Below, piece after piece: positions 46,139-54,766 of a DNA stretch of 64,000 nucleotides. This stretch comes from Anaplasmataceae bacterium AB001_6 (GTDB lineage Bacteria; Pseudomonadota; Alphaproteobacteria; Rickettsiales; Anaplasmataceae), in assembly GCA_020002265.1 (NCBI GenBank), contig CP048228.1, positions 1 through 64,000 on the forward strand, given 5' to 3'. Every line of letters starts with the position of its first letter. Positions within the stretch are counted from its first letter, which is position 1. A program made the position numbers and the translations under genes. The notes beneath the pieces were generated by a model. The model worked only from the letters and a program-made list of their open reading frames with translations, did not search any database and was not told the DNA's origin.

Positions 46139-47476
46139 TTACAAGCCACCAACAACCATAGAATCAAACATCAAATGCGGCGCACTAGCCTCAGAGCCTT
46201 GGCTTTTATAATCTGATAATTCGACATTATTGAACATAGTTTTAAAATTACCTGCAATGGTAAAACCGCTAACAGGATGAGTGATATTACCATTTTCTAT
46301 CATAAAGCCTCTTGCACCCTGACTTAAGTCTCCGGTGACAGGATTAAAACCAAAACCCAACAACTGAGTTATATATACTCCTCTATCAACAGAAGAAACC
46401 ATCTGATCAAAAGTCATCTCTCCTGCCAATAGCTCAGGGTTAAACAATCCTATATTGACGGCACCATTAGCAGCCATATATCTGGCATTACCAGTACTTT
46501 TGCTGTTAGTTTTTCTACCAAAGTAATTATCAGACGGTAGTATATTAAGCACACCTCTATTAATAATCTCTTTATCTGAGGTACGATTCATCTCCACATC
46601 AAAAAAACTAGACCCTAAGCCTCCTATTTTAGAAGGTCTATCCAGCAAAGTAATTTTATCGCTGAATATTTTCTTTCCAATATCTCCTTGATTTATAAAG
46701 CTTTTATTTTCAACTACAGCATCACTTGATATAATGCCTATAATCTTAGATAAAAAACTCTTTGCAATTCTATGCGAAAAAATTGCTGTACAACTTTCAG
46801 AACTCATTGTTTTTGGATTCAAACTATCAACAGCTCTAGCTGCTAAATCTTTTGAAAAATTTTTTAAATCTGGAAGCTGAGAATGGTTAACTGCACTGAA
46901 ATAATCATAATCTTCTTGAGCACTATCTTCTGTCCCCGCTTTTACAGCAGCAGAAAAATTAAACAATGTACGCTTCATGGAGAAATCAACACCGTTTGAA
47001 TCAAAATGCAATGTTTTAATTTTTGAATGGCTGAAATTAAAATCGGAAGTACTAAAAACTCCTGGGTAATTTAGAGCTTCCTTTTCAGCCTCCATTACTT
47101 TATCCATCAACCAAACACTATCAGGTATGAAGTCATCTTGTGTCTTTAAAGAAGATATATCAACACTAGAAAAATCACTTGATTTCTCAGGTATCTGAAT
47201 TAAAGGATCCTCTGGTAAAAGATCTAATGTGCCTATTGTTTTATCCAAAACACTTTCTGCATTAGAAATTTCTGAACAAGTAGATGTAAATGTCTTATTT
47301 TTGCCAAATACTCTAAATTGTATTAAATGCTCAACGGATTTATCAATTTCTTCTGCTACTTGGTCACGCACCCCAACCGCAATAGATGAAGATTCTGCTA
47401 CCCTAGCTTCTATAAAAACGTCTGATTTTTTTTTCTTTAAAATCAAATCCTTTATGTAATCAAATCCATTAATCAT
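46139..47476 (-). CDS. pmbA: TldE/PmbA family metalloprotease partner
   Basis: 445 aa. TldE is the non-catalytic partner of TldD in a protease that matures peptides and degrades unfolded proteins. It lacks the HExxxH motif of TldD, as expected. Family features are VGVRDQVAEEIDKS near the N-terminus, ARAVDSLNP, ACTAIFSHRIAKS-like text, NARYMAANGAVNIGLFNPELL (about 330-350) and the C-terminal VTGDLSQGARGFMIENGNITHPVSGFTIAGNF (about 375-406). tldD is not in this window. Confidence 0.9.
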   Translation of the reverse strand: MINGFDYIKDLILKKKKSDVFIEARVAESSSIAVGVRDQVAEEIDKSVEHLIQFRVFGKNKTFTSTCSEISNAESVLDKTIGTLDLLPEDPLIQIPEKSSDFSSVDISSLKTQDDFIPDSVWLMDKVMEAEKEALNYPGVFSTSDFNFSHSKIKTLHFDSNGVDFSMKRTLFNFSAAVKAGTEDSAQEDYDYFSAVNHSQLPDLKNFSKDLAARAVDSLNPKTMSSESCTAIFSHRIAKSFLSKIIGIISSDAVVENKSFINQGDIGKKIFSDKITLLDRPSKIGGLGSSFFDVEMNRTSDKEIINRGVLNILPSDNYFGRKTNSKSTGNARYMAANGAVNIGLFNPELLAGEMTFDQMVSSVDRGVYITQLLGFGFNPVTGDLSQGARGFMIENGNITHPVSGFTIAGNFKTMFNNVELSDYKSQGSEASAPHLMFDSMVVGGL

Positions 47477-47568
47477 GTTGACAAAACAAACCTTAAAACT
47501 AAATTAATTTATAACAAAAAACAGCACGTAAAAAAACAATTCTTACAGTTATTTACACATATCCCCAA

Positions 47569-48108
47569 TCAATTCTTTGTATTTTCATTGAAACCTTTTG
47601 AGATGCTACTACTTGTTTTTGTGCCTCTATCGCATAAAGTACAAAAATGTAAGCAATCGATACTAACAGAAAGAGCCCTTGGGTTAACCATATTATCAAA
47701 ATTTTCAAAAATATCTAAGCATAACTGCTCACAACTTTGCAAACGCTTTGAATAGCACTCTATCAGCCTTCTCATGCTTCCCATGCTTACAATATTTTTA
47801 TCCGGAACATAGCTAAATCTTAAAATTCCAGACATAGGCGTTAAGTGATGTGCACAGATGCTTAAAAAATGCATTTCTTCAAAATCCACTATTTCCCATA
47901 CATTCAGATTTGCAGGTCGTTCATACATATTAAAAATTTTAGAGACATCGTAATTATATCCACTGACAAAATGCTCCAGCACTTTATAAAAACAAACTCC
48001 TACATCTTGTGAAAGACAATCATCTTGTCCACTTATTTCAAAAAGAAAATTTCTTATACTGTTTATGAGGCTATTTCTAAAATAAGATTTTTTATCCAAC
48101 ACCGCCAA
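47569..48108 (-). CDS. folE: GTP cyclohydrolase I
   Basis: 179 aa from the TTG at 48108, with GTG at 48102 as an alternative. It makes dihydroneopterin triphosphate from GTP for folate or queuosine. The zinc ligands are seen in FLSICAHHLTPMSG (Cys and His) and DCLHFCTLCDRG (Cys); the QERL region reads SCEQLCLDIF. The family N-terminus is short. It overlaps the 3' end of atpG by 17 bases, implying coupling. The C-terminus is short but complete. Its partners in folate synthesis are not in the window. Confidence 0.87.
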   Translation of the reverse strand: MAVLDKKSYFRNSLINSIRNFLFEISGQDDCLSQDVGVCFYKVLEHFVSGYNYDVSKIFNMYERPANLNVWEIVDFEEMHFLSICAHHLTPMSGILRFSYVPDKNIVSMGSMRRLIECYSKRLQSCEQLCLDIFENFDNMVNPRALSVSIDCLHFCTLCDRGTKTSSSISKGFNENTKN

Positions 48109-48937
48109 CTATCTCCAGAATTTCACCAGTTATTTTCTCTTGCCGTAATTTATTACATCTAATCTGCAGATCTTTAGATACTTCATCGGCATTATTAGTA
48201 GCATTTTCCATGGAAATCATACGACTTATTGTTTCCACAGCATAACCAGAAGATAAATCAAAATATAATTTTGCCCTAATGAACTCTAAGAACATTACCT
48301 CTGAAATATGCCCCCTACTAGGGAGGAAATTTATCTTATCATAATGATAATTACAATCTTCGGTGGAACATGGTAAAGAGAATAAAAGATCTACAGAAGA
48401 TTCGAAAGAAGTGCCAGACAAAAATTTACTAAAGACTACTTTTATACAACTGGGTTTTCCATATTTTAGAGATGTATCTAAAATTCTAGAAGAAAAATAA
48501 TAACTTGGTATTTCGCCATCAAAGACATCTAAAATTTCAGCCTTATTAGCAAATTCAGATCGCAAAAAAGAATCGTGGGCTTTTTTTCCAACAAAAATGA
48601 TTCTGACATTATTTTTTACATCTTCTTTTTTCAATTCAGATATAAAATTACGATAAACAGAACTATTGTAGTTTCCGCATAAACCTCTACTAGAAGATAT
48701 AACGATGTATAAAACTTCACTAGATTTATTGTCTATATAATTAGGTAAATGTTCAGTAAGATCAAGAGCAGAAGTTATATCCCCTAAGTTCGATAAAAAA
48801 GCACTCGCACACAATAGTTTATTTTTTGCAACTTTTAGTTTAGAAGCCGCTATCATCTTCATGACATTTGTCATTTTTCTAGTAGAATGAACGCTATCTA
48901 ATCTACTTTTTAAACTTTTTAAATCTTTATCAGACAT
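48092..48937 (-). CDS. atpG: ATP synthase gamma subunit
   Basis: 281 aa from the ATG at 48937 (the MSDKDLKSLKSRLDSVHSTRKMTNVMKMIAASKLKVAK start is typical of AtpG). It is the central shaft of F1. The family C-terminus is seen as ENATNNADEVSKDLQIRCNKLRQEKITGEILEIVGG (about 244-279). The N- and C-terminal helices form the coiled-coil shaft. The gene stands apart from other ATP synthase genes, unlike the usual atpHAGDC operon, and overlaps folE. The upstream extension to 48964 has no ribosome-binding support. Confidence 0.94.
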   Translation of the reverse strand: MSDKDLKSLKSRLDSVHSTRKMTNVMKMIAASKLKVAKNKLLCASAFLSNLGDITSALDLTEHLPNYIDNKSSEVLYIVISSSRGLCGNYNSSVYRNFISELKKEDVKNNVRIIFVGKKAHDSFLRSEFANKAEILDVFDGEIPSYYFSSRILDTSLKYGKPSCIKVVFSKFLSGTSFESSVDLLFSLPCSTEDCNYHYDKINFLPSRGHISEVMFLEFIRAKLYFDLSSGYAVETISRMISMENATNNADEVSKDLQIRCNKLRQEKITGEILEIVGGVG

Positions 48938-49227
48938 TATTATAGAAAAAAACAGCAACCTCACGAGAGTGTATCATATACTAACAAATAGAGCAAAAAT
49001 AATGTTCAATAATAATAATTACGTGTTAAAATAGCACACGAATTTTTTTATGAGCAAAATTTAAAACATACTTTCTGTATCATAATAAGAAAATAGTTGT
49101 GTTAAATTAATAATATGTTAATAAAATCGTCTCATAATTATTCTGAAAGCTGTTTATTCTGTTGGCGCAGAATAATTATCTTGATTTATGGCTTTATTAG
49201 GCTGTTATTTTTATTCGTGATTTTAGT
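48938..49227. other. Divergent intergenic region with a long hairpin
   Basis: 290 bases between atpG (minus) and the ankyrin protein (plus). It holds a perfect 12-bp inverted repeat (see the following entry) about 50 bases before the plus-strand start. Otherwise AT-rich with no RNA gene seen. Confidence 0.5.
49134..49179 (+). promoter_or_regulatory. 12-bp inverted repeat upstream of the ankyrin protein
   Basis: ATAATTATTCTG (49134-49145) and CAGAATAATTAT (49168-49179) pair perfectly with a 22-base loop (AAAGCTGTTTATTCTGTTGG plus two bases). Position, 48 bases before the ATG, suggests an operator or a 5' leader structure. Confidence 0.5.
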
Positions 49228-50648
49228 ATGAAAAATTTTATAAAAGGAACAAGAAGCATAGATGAGAAAAAGAAATCTAGGAAGTTCCTATATAGTTGTA
49301 TTGCTTTAGGATCTGCATATTTGATTTTTAATCTCAGTGATATAAATGCTATATCTCTAAAATTCTCCACTCCATCTGTTTCAAAGAAAGCGGAAGGAAA
49401 TGAAAATGTGAATGCAAATAAAATGCCTAGCGAAAACAACAAAAATCCTGCCGCTCCACAAGAAGAACAAATGATGAGAGATACGTCTAATCAAACAATG
49501 GGTCAGGGAAGTACAGATCAATCTACTACAAATACTACTCTTCCTCAAAATGTACCTGCTAATAATAACCCTGCTGTACCGGCAAATCAGCAACCTGGTT
49601 TGGATCCTATGCCTCCTGAACAAAACAACCCTACTCAAAGTAACATGCCAAGCGCACCTCAAGATAATACAGGTATACAAAAACAAGATTACGAAATGAT
49701 AAATGATCCTATAGATCCTAGAAATACTACTGCTGCTACAAATAATCCGGCAACGAGTAATCCTGCTGCTACAAATAATCCGGCAACAAGTAATCCTGCT
49801 GCTTCTCCTGGATCAAATACACCAGATATGACTAAGCCACAGGTTCAGCCTACTCCATTACCTGCTAAAGTACCACCTAATAATTCCCAGAAAAAAAAAC
49901 CGTAGCAGGAGAAAATAACACTGAGGTTTACGCAGAAGAAATTCCTAAAGGCAACAGCGATAATAATGTTTATGAAGATATTAAGCTGTCGTCTGATGGC
50001 ATACCTGTTGTTCCAGAAATACCAGAAGAACACGAAGAAAATGAAGATTTTGATAAAATATTTGCATCTGTTGATACAAAACAATATGACACTAGCTCTT
50101 CAATAGCTAATGTGAAATCTCTAGAACCAACTCAAAAATCTTTTCCTGAACCTGATAAAATACAACAAAATCAAAGAAAACAAAAAAAGCGAGAGGCTAT
50201 CAACACAAAAGATGAAAATATTGATTTTTCGGTCGAAGAGTGGTTATTAGAGCCAAAAAAACCAGATAAATTTGAAACTGTCCCTAAGATTATATTACCT
50301 TCTTCTATAAGCAAAAAGGAATATAAGAACCCTGACAATGATTATCTACCTCCAGCGATGTATATAGATGATATGAAAAAAATGTTCTTAGTTAATGTTA
50401 AAGCACAAAATATAGGAAGGTTGAGCGGTCTTTTAAAAATAATAAAGCATGTAAATTTTATAGAAATTGATAGTAATGAAACACCCTTAACTTTTGCAAT
50501 TAAATCGCAAAAGAAGCGATCAGTGCGCTATTTGATAACAAAGGGAGCAAATATAAAAATGAAAAACGGCTTTGGAGAAGATCCCTTAGAATTAGCATTA
50601 TTTTCTGGAAGAAATGATATAGTAAGAATACTAGAAATAGCTTCTTAA
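49228..50648 (+). pseudogene. Membrane-anchored ankyrin-repeat protein, frame broken at A9
   Basis: The first frame (49228-49905) gives an N-terminal single membrane segment (about 19-38), then a Pro/Asn/Ala-rich linker with TNNPATSNPAA repeats, and stops just after an A9 run (49891-49899). One extra A restores the frame without interruption: KKKTVAGENNTEVYAEEIPK and onward through VKSLEPTQKSFPEPDK to 50648, ending in ankyrin-like repeats (NETPLTFAIKSQKKRSVRYL, ITKGANIKMKNGFGEDPLEL, ALFSGRNDIVRILE). The restored protein is about 473 aa. The second half therefore is not an independent gene. The break may be decay, a sequencing error or slippage that is corrected in expression. An effector-like role is inferred from the anchor and ankyrin design. 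Confidence 0.8.
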
Positions 50649-50668
50649 TACATCAAATCTGTTATAAT

Positions 50669-51694
50669 TTACTCAAAAACAAAGAATCTTTCAATTTCTT
50701 GTAAAATTATTTTTGGATCAGATTCACTTAAGACTTTTTGGCGAAAAGACGTAGCATCGTACATAAAACGACTGTACCATCCAAGATGTTTTCTTGCCAT
50801 ACGCACACCCACCACAGAACCATAAAAAGATAACATCTCTGTATAATGCTCTCTGATTAAATCAAACTTCTCTTTTCTACTCACAGAATAATCTCCTGAA
50901 CCACCCTGCATATAGCTCATGACTTGCTTTATAAACCAAGGCTTCCCGTATACTCCTCTCCCGATCATAACTCCATCAGCGCTTGAAAGCTCCATTGCTT
51001 CTTTCACACATTCAAAAGTTTTAATATCGCCATTGACTATCACAGGCACTTTGCTTGCCTCTTTTACTTTCTTTACAAAGGACCAATCTGCCTTACCTTT
51101 ATACATTTGACATCTTGTTCGGCCATGAATTGTTATCATTTTTATACCGACTTCGCTAGCAAATTTTGCTATTTTAGGAGCATTAAGATTGCTATTATCC
51201 CAACCCATTCTCATTTTTAGAGTCACAGGCACATCAACAGCCTTTACAACGCTCTCAATTATTTCAAAAGCTCTTTTTTCATCGCGCATCAAATGAGATC
51301 CCGCATAACCATTCACAACTTTTTTAACAGGACATCCAAAATTTAAATCAATTATTTTTGCACCGTGATCAACATGAATCTTTGCTGCCTCTGCCATAAC
51401 ATCACTTTCAAAGCCAGCAATTTGAACAGAAGTTAATTCGCCTTCACTGTTCTCTGATTTTTTTAAAGTTTCTTTTAATTTTAGCAAAACAGCTCTGCTT
51501 GCTATCATCTCAGAAACAACAAGACCCGATCCTATTTTACTAACCATTTTTCTAAATGGTTTATCAGTAACACCAGACATAGGCGCTAATACAACATTGG
51601 GTATTAATAAATTACTACCAAGAGATATCTTTTTATACACAGAAGAGATAGATTTCCAATAAATATAGATTTTTAATTGTAAAATATTACTCAT
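50669..51694 (-). CDS. dusB: tRNA-dihydrouridine synthase
   Basis: 341 aa from the ATG at 51694. An upstream extension to 51793 is in frame but Ser/Cys-rich and unlike the family. It is an FMN enzyme that reduces uridine in tRNA. Seen are [17 protein letters not shown] (the family start), the catalytic Cys in [53 protein letters not shown] and [13 protein letters not shown]. The short DusB/NifR3-type C-terminal domain follows. It is convergent with the ankyrin protein. Confidence 0.93.
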   Translation of the reverse strand: MSNILQLKIYIYWKSISSVYKKISLGSNLLIPNVVLAPMSGVTDKPFRKMVSKIGSGLVVSEMIASRAVLLKLKETLKKSENSEGELTSVQIAGFESDVMAEAAKIHVDHGAKIIDLNFGCPVKKVVNGYAGSHLMRDEKRAFEIIESVVKAVDVPVTLKMRMGWDNSNLNAPKIAKFASEVGIKMITIHGRTRCQMYKGKADWSFVKKVKEASKVPVIVNGDIKTFECVKEAMELSSADGVMIGRGVYGKPWFIKQVMSYMQGGSGDYSVSRKEKFDLIREHYTEMLSFYGSVVGVRMARKHLGWYSRFMYDATSFRQKVLSESDPKIILQEIERFFVFE

Positions 51695-51836
51695 AGTATG
51701 TGAACAAAAATTGCAAAAAACAGAAGAAGAAGATACAATGATCAGTTGCTCACTTTGTTTTTTACCGGCCAAAAGACGGTAATATCTCTGCAAAATAAGG
51801 TGTGCTTTTTTTTATTTTTCAAAACGAGGGAAGAAA

Positions 51837-52067
51837 ATGTTAGAAAACATAACTTTAGAAACAATAACTGAGAATGTCGTTGAATCTACTGATATAACAA
51901 ATGGTCAAGCATCAGTTGCTACTGCTAAAGAAGAAAGTTATCAAGACACTTTATTGACAGATGATCAAAACGATGACTCTATTTCTGATTCTGAAGACGC
52001 AGTAAATAATGCAGCAACTGACGCTAAAAAAGACTTGCATAAGAAATTACCGTTAAAACAAAGCTAG
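51837..52067 (+). CDS. Small acidic protein of unknown function
   Basis: 76 aa. Strong ribosome-binding site GAGGGAAG just before the ATG supports translation. The composition is acidic and Thr/Ser-rich (TITENVVESTDITNG, LTDDQNDDSISDSEDAV) and ends in a basic tail KKDLHKKLPLKQS. No transmembrane segment or known motif, and probably disordered. It sits between dusB and truA and is followed by two hairpins. Not recognised. Confidence 0.5.
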   Translation: MLENITLETITENVVESTDITNGQASVATAKEESYQDTLLTDDQNDDSISDSEDAVNNAATDAKKDLHKKLPLKQS

Positions 52068-52087
52068 TCTGTCTATTTTATTTATTA

Positions 52088-52116
52088 AACTCCTTATCTT
52101 AATTCTATAAGGAGTT
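52088..52116 (+). terminator. Hairpin after the small acidic gene
   Basis: AACTCCTTAT (52088-52097) and ATAAGGAGTT (52107-52116) form a perfect 10-bp stem with a 9-base loop. No T-run follows. It lies just upstream of a second, stronger terminator-like hairpin. Confidence 0.5.
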
Positions 52117-52120
52117 GTAC

Positions 52121-52171
52121 CTCAGAAGAAGTATTGTAATAATTGTACTTTCTTCTGAGTTTTCTTTTTTT
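52121..52171 (+). terminator. Rho-independent terminator ending at the truA start
   Basis: CTCAGAAGAAGTA (52121-52133) pairs with TACTTTCTTCTGAG (52146-52159), with one bulged base, followed by a T-rich run TTTTCTTTTTTT (52160-52171). The GTG start of truA comes immediately after the T-run. It probably ends the transcript of the small acidic gene. Confidence 0.75.
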
Positions 52172-52903
52172 GTGACAAAATATCGCTTATTTATAGAATA
52201 TGATGGTTCTTATTATCGTGGCTGGCAAAAACAGCCGAAAGAAAGAAATATCCAAGGTTCTATAGAACGCGCAATATTTAAATATTCTCAAAAAAAGGTA
52301 GAGGTTTTATCGTGCAGCAGAACAGATGCTGGAGTTCATGCTATAGAACAAGTAGCATGTTTTGTCTGTGATTTAGAACGTAGCATTGATTCTGTCGCTA
52401 ATGGGATTAATTTTCATCTGTCTGATGAAATGATATGTATAAAAAAAGCAGATATTGTTTCTTCTGACTTTAATGCCAGAAAAGATGCAAAAGAGAAAAC
52501 ATACTTGTATAAAATATTAAATAGAATAGCCAAGCCTGTTTTATTTAAAAACAAAGCATGGCACATAAAAAAATCAATAGATATAAATAAAATCGAGAAC
52601 AGTATAAAAAAATTCATTGGGTATCATGATTTTACCTCTTTTAGAGGAAGAAGTTGCCAATCCAATAGAACTTTAAGAGCTATAAACTCCATAAAATGTG
52701 AAAGAAATGGAGATTTTATAGAAATAAGATTTAAAGCAAAATCTTTTCTGCAACATCAAATAAGAATTATTGTTGCTGTTTTAGTTGATAGAGCCATTGG
52801 TAGAGAAGTGGATATCGATAAAATATTTAAAGCAAAGGATAGAAGCTTATATAACGGAATAGCACCTGCCCATGGTTTATATTTGGAGAAAATACTATAT
52901 TGA
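52172..52903 (+). CDS. truA: tRNA pseudouridine(38-40) synthase TruA
   Basis: 243 aa from the GTG at 52172, chosen because the family begins with (V)TKYRLFIEYDGSYYRGWQKQ. An upstream frame to 52115 would read through a terminator hairpin. TruA modifies U38-U40 of tRNA. The catalytic Asp is in SCSRTDAGVHAIEQVACF (about 50-67). Other features are the RGRSCQSNRTLRAI region and FLQHQIRIIVAVLVDRAIGRE near the C-terminus. No ribosome-binding site is visible before the GTG because the T-run abuts it. rnhA follows 42 bases downstream. Confidence 0.93.
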   Translation: MTKYRLFIEYDGSYYRGWQKQPKERNIQGSIERAIFKYSQKKVEVLSCSRTDAGVHAIEQVACFVCDLERSIDSVANGINFHLSDEMICIKKADIVSSDFNARKDAKEKTYLYKILNRIAKPVLFKNKAWHIKKSIDINKIENSIKKFIGYHDFTSFRGRSCQSNRTLRAINSIKCERNGDFIEIRFKAKSFLQHQIRIIVAVLVDRAIGREVDIDKIFKAKDRSLYNGIAPAHGLYLEKILY

Positions 52904-52945
52904 ACTAAAATGATATCTTAGTAACGCTGGATAAAAAAATCGATA

Positions 52946-53395
52946 ATGAAGTATGATCTATTAATATACACGGATGGCTCTTGTTCTGGTAATCCTGGAA
53001 AAGGTGGCTGGGGTTGTGTTCTGGAAAACACAAGAACAAAAGAAAGAGAATGTTTTTTTGGTGGAGAAAAAACAACTACCAACAATAGAATGGAAATCAC
53101 CGCTGTATTGATGTCCATAAAAAAAATAAAAGATAAAAAGATAAAAAAAATAGCTATTTATACAGATAGTAAATACGTTCAACAAGGAATAACTTTATGG
53201 ATACAAAATTGGAAAAAAAATAATTGGAAAACATATAATAAGAAACCTGTAAAGAATCAGGATTTGTGGCAACAACTTGATTCATCAATTAGTACATTAG
53301 ATATAGATTGGATATGGATAAAAGGTCACGGAACAGATGAAGGAAATAACTTAGCAGATGAATTAGCACGAAAAGGTACAGAATCCGTGGAGTAA
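52946..53395 (+). CDS. rnhA: Ribonuclease HI
   Basis: 149 aa, normal length. It cleaves RNA in RNA-DNA hybrids. All four catalytic acidic residues are seen: Asp in LLIYTDGSCSGNPGKGGWG, Glu in NNRMEITAVLMSI, Asp in IAIYTDSKYVQQGI, and Asp in GNNLADELARKG. Also present is the WIWIKGHG loop with its catalytic His. It is convergent with pyrC, four bases apart. Confidence 0.97.
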   Translation: MKYDLLIYTDGSCSGNPGKGGWGCVLENTRTKERECFFGGEKTTTNNRMEITAVLMSIKKIKDKKIKKIAIYTDSKYVQQGITLWIQNWKKNNWKTYNKKPVKNQDLWQQLDSSISTLDIDWIWIKGHGTDEGNNLADELARKGTESVE

Positions 53396-53399
53396 AGCT

Positions 53400-54713
53400 T
53401 TATACTTCTTTATAAACTGTCTTGCCCTTAACAACCGTTCTAATGACTTTCCCCCTTACCTTTCTACCATTAAAAGGTGAATTCTTTGATTTACTAGAGA
53501 ATTTCTGTACATCAATTTCGTATTCTTTATCAAGATCTAATATAACTAGATCCGCTGAGAAACCTTTTTCTATCCTTCCAGATTTAATGTTGATTACATC
53601 AGCAGGATTACAAGTAAGTTTAGCTAAAACAGAATATAAATCCATAGTTCCGTTGTGATACAATTCCAAAGAAAGTGGTAATATTGTTTCCAAGCCAATC
53701 ATTCCAAAAGGGGATTCCTCTATTGATTTATTCTTTGTTTCATCTTCATGAGGGGCATGATCAGAAGCGATAACATCTATTGTTCCATCTTTTAGCCCAT
53801 CTACTAAAGACAGCCTAGAATATTCATCTCTCAAAGGAGGGTTTATTTTAGCCAGCGATTTAAAATCTAATATAGCGCTATCGTTTAATGTAAAATGGTG
53901 TGGTGTAACTTCACAGGTAACGTTTCTGCCAATATTTTTTGCTTTACGTACTAAATCAACCGTTTGCTTCGAAGAAACATGTAAAACATGATATTTAGCC
54001 TTTGTATTAGCCATTAGAACCAAGTCTCTTGCCACCATAGCAGATTCTGATTCCTCTGGAATACCTTTAACATTTAATTTTTTGGATACATCACCTTCAT
54101 TTATACACCCATCGTTAGAAAGGTATAAATCTTCTGCATGTTGTGCTATTGGCACATTAAGCTCTGAAGCTAAAACGAATGCATCACGCATTGCCAAGGA
54201 ATTCATAACAGGCAAACCATCATCGGTAAAACCAACTACTCCAGATTTATATAATTCTAGTATATCGTTAACTAAATTCCCATCCTTGGTAATAGTAGCG
54301 TACATAAGAACATTGACATATGCCCTTTCCTTTGCAATTTTCTGAATACACTCTACTACCTCTAAATTAGATATTTTAGGTTCTGTATTTGGTTGACAAA
54401 CAACTGTTGTCACTCCTCCAGCCGCTGCGGATTTTGTACCAGTTTCTATTGTCTCTTTTTTCTCTTGACCAGGCTCTCTTAAATGAACGTGTATATCTAT
54501 AACACCAGGAATCAACAATTTTGTTTGACAATCTACAGATTCATCATATTTTATGCCTTTATAATCAACACCTATTTTTTCTATCAAACCACCCCTTGTG
54601 AGCACATATCCAAAGAAATCAGACTTAGAATAAGGGTCCACAACTCTAGCATTGAAATACAGCACAACCTTATCTGAATCTTGACCAGAGAGCAAAAAAT
54701 CAAAACAACTCAT
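53400..54713 (-). CDS. pyrC: Dihydroorotase
   Basis: 437 aa from the ATG at 54713; an extension to 54743 has no support. It closes carbamoyl aspartate to dihydroorotate in pyrimidine synthesis. Metal-binding motifs are DIHVHLREPGQEKKET (HxH), VVCQPNTEPK, AQHAEDLYL, VTPHHFTLND and IASDHAPHEDETK. Length and motifs match the class I, metal-rich dihydroorotase. It follows ftsH, 53 bases apart, on the same strand. With pyrF it shows the pathway is kept. Confidence 0.95.
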   Translation of the reverse strand: MSCFDFLLSGQDSDKVVLYFNARVVDPYSKSDFFGYVLTRGGLIEKIGVDYKGIKYDESVDCQTKLLIPGVIDIHVHLREPGQEKKETIETGTKSAAAGGVTTVVCQPNTEPKISNLEVVECIQKIAKERAYVNVLMYATITKDGNLVNDILELYKSGVVGFTDDGLPVMNSLAMRDAFVLASELNVPIAQHAEDLYLSNDGCINEGDVSKKLNVKGIPEESESAMVARDLVLMANTKAKYHVLHVSSKQTVDLVRKAKNIGRNVTCEVTPHHFTLNDSAILDFKSLAKINPPLRDEYSRLSLVDGLKDGTIDVIASDHAPHEDETKNKSIEESPFGMIGLETILPLSLELYHNGTMDLYSVLAKLTCNPADVINIKSGRIEKGFSADLVILDLDKEYEIDVQKFSSKSKNSPFNGRKVRGKVIRTVVKGKTVYKEV

Positions 54714-54766
54714 AAAGAAAAAAATAATATTACAAAAAAACAAAAAAGAGGAATAAATAAAAAAAG

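Noticed and set aside
50112-50648. Ankyrin segment as an independent gene
   Set aside because: The frame is open upstream through 49900 and continues the preceding protein if one A is added. The GTG at 50112 has no ribosome-binding site, so it is the second half of a broken gene.
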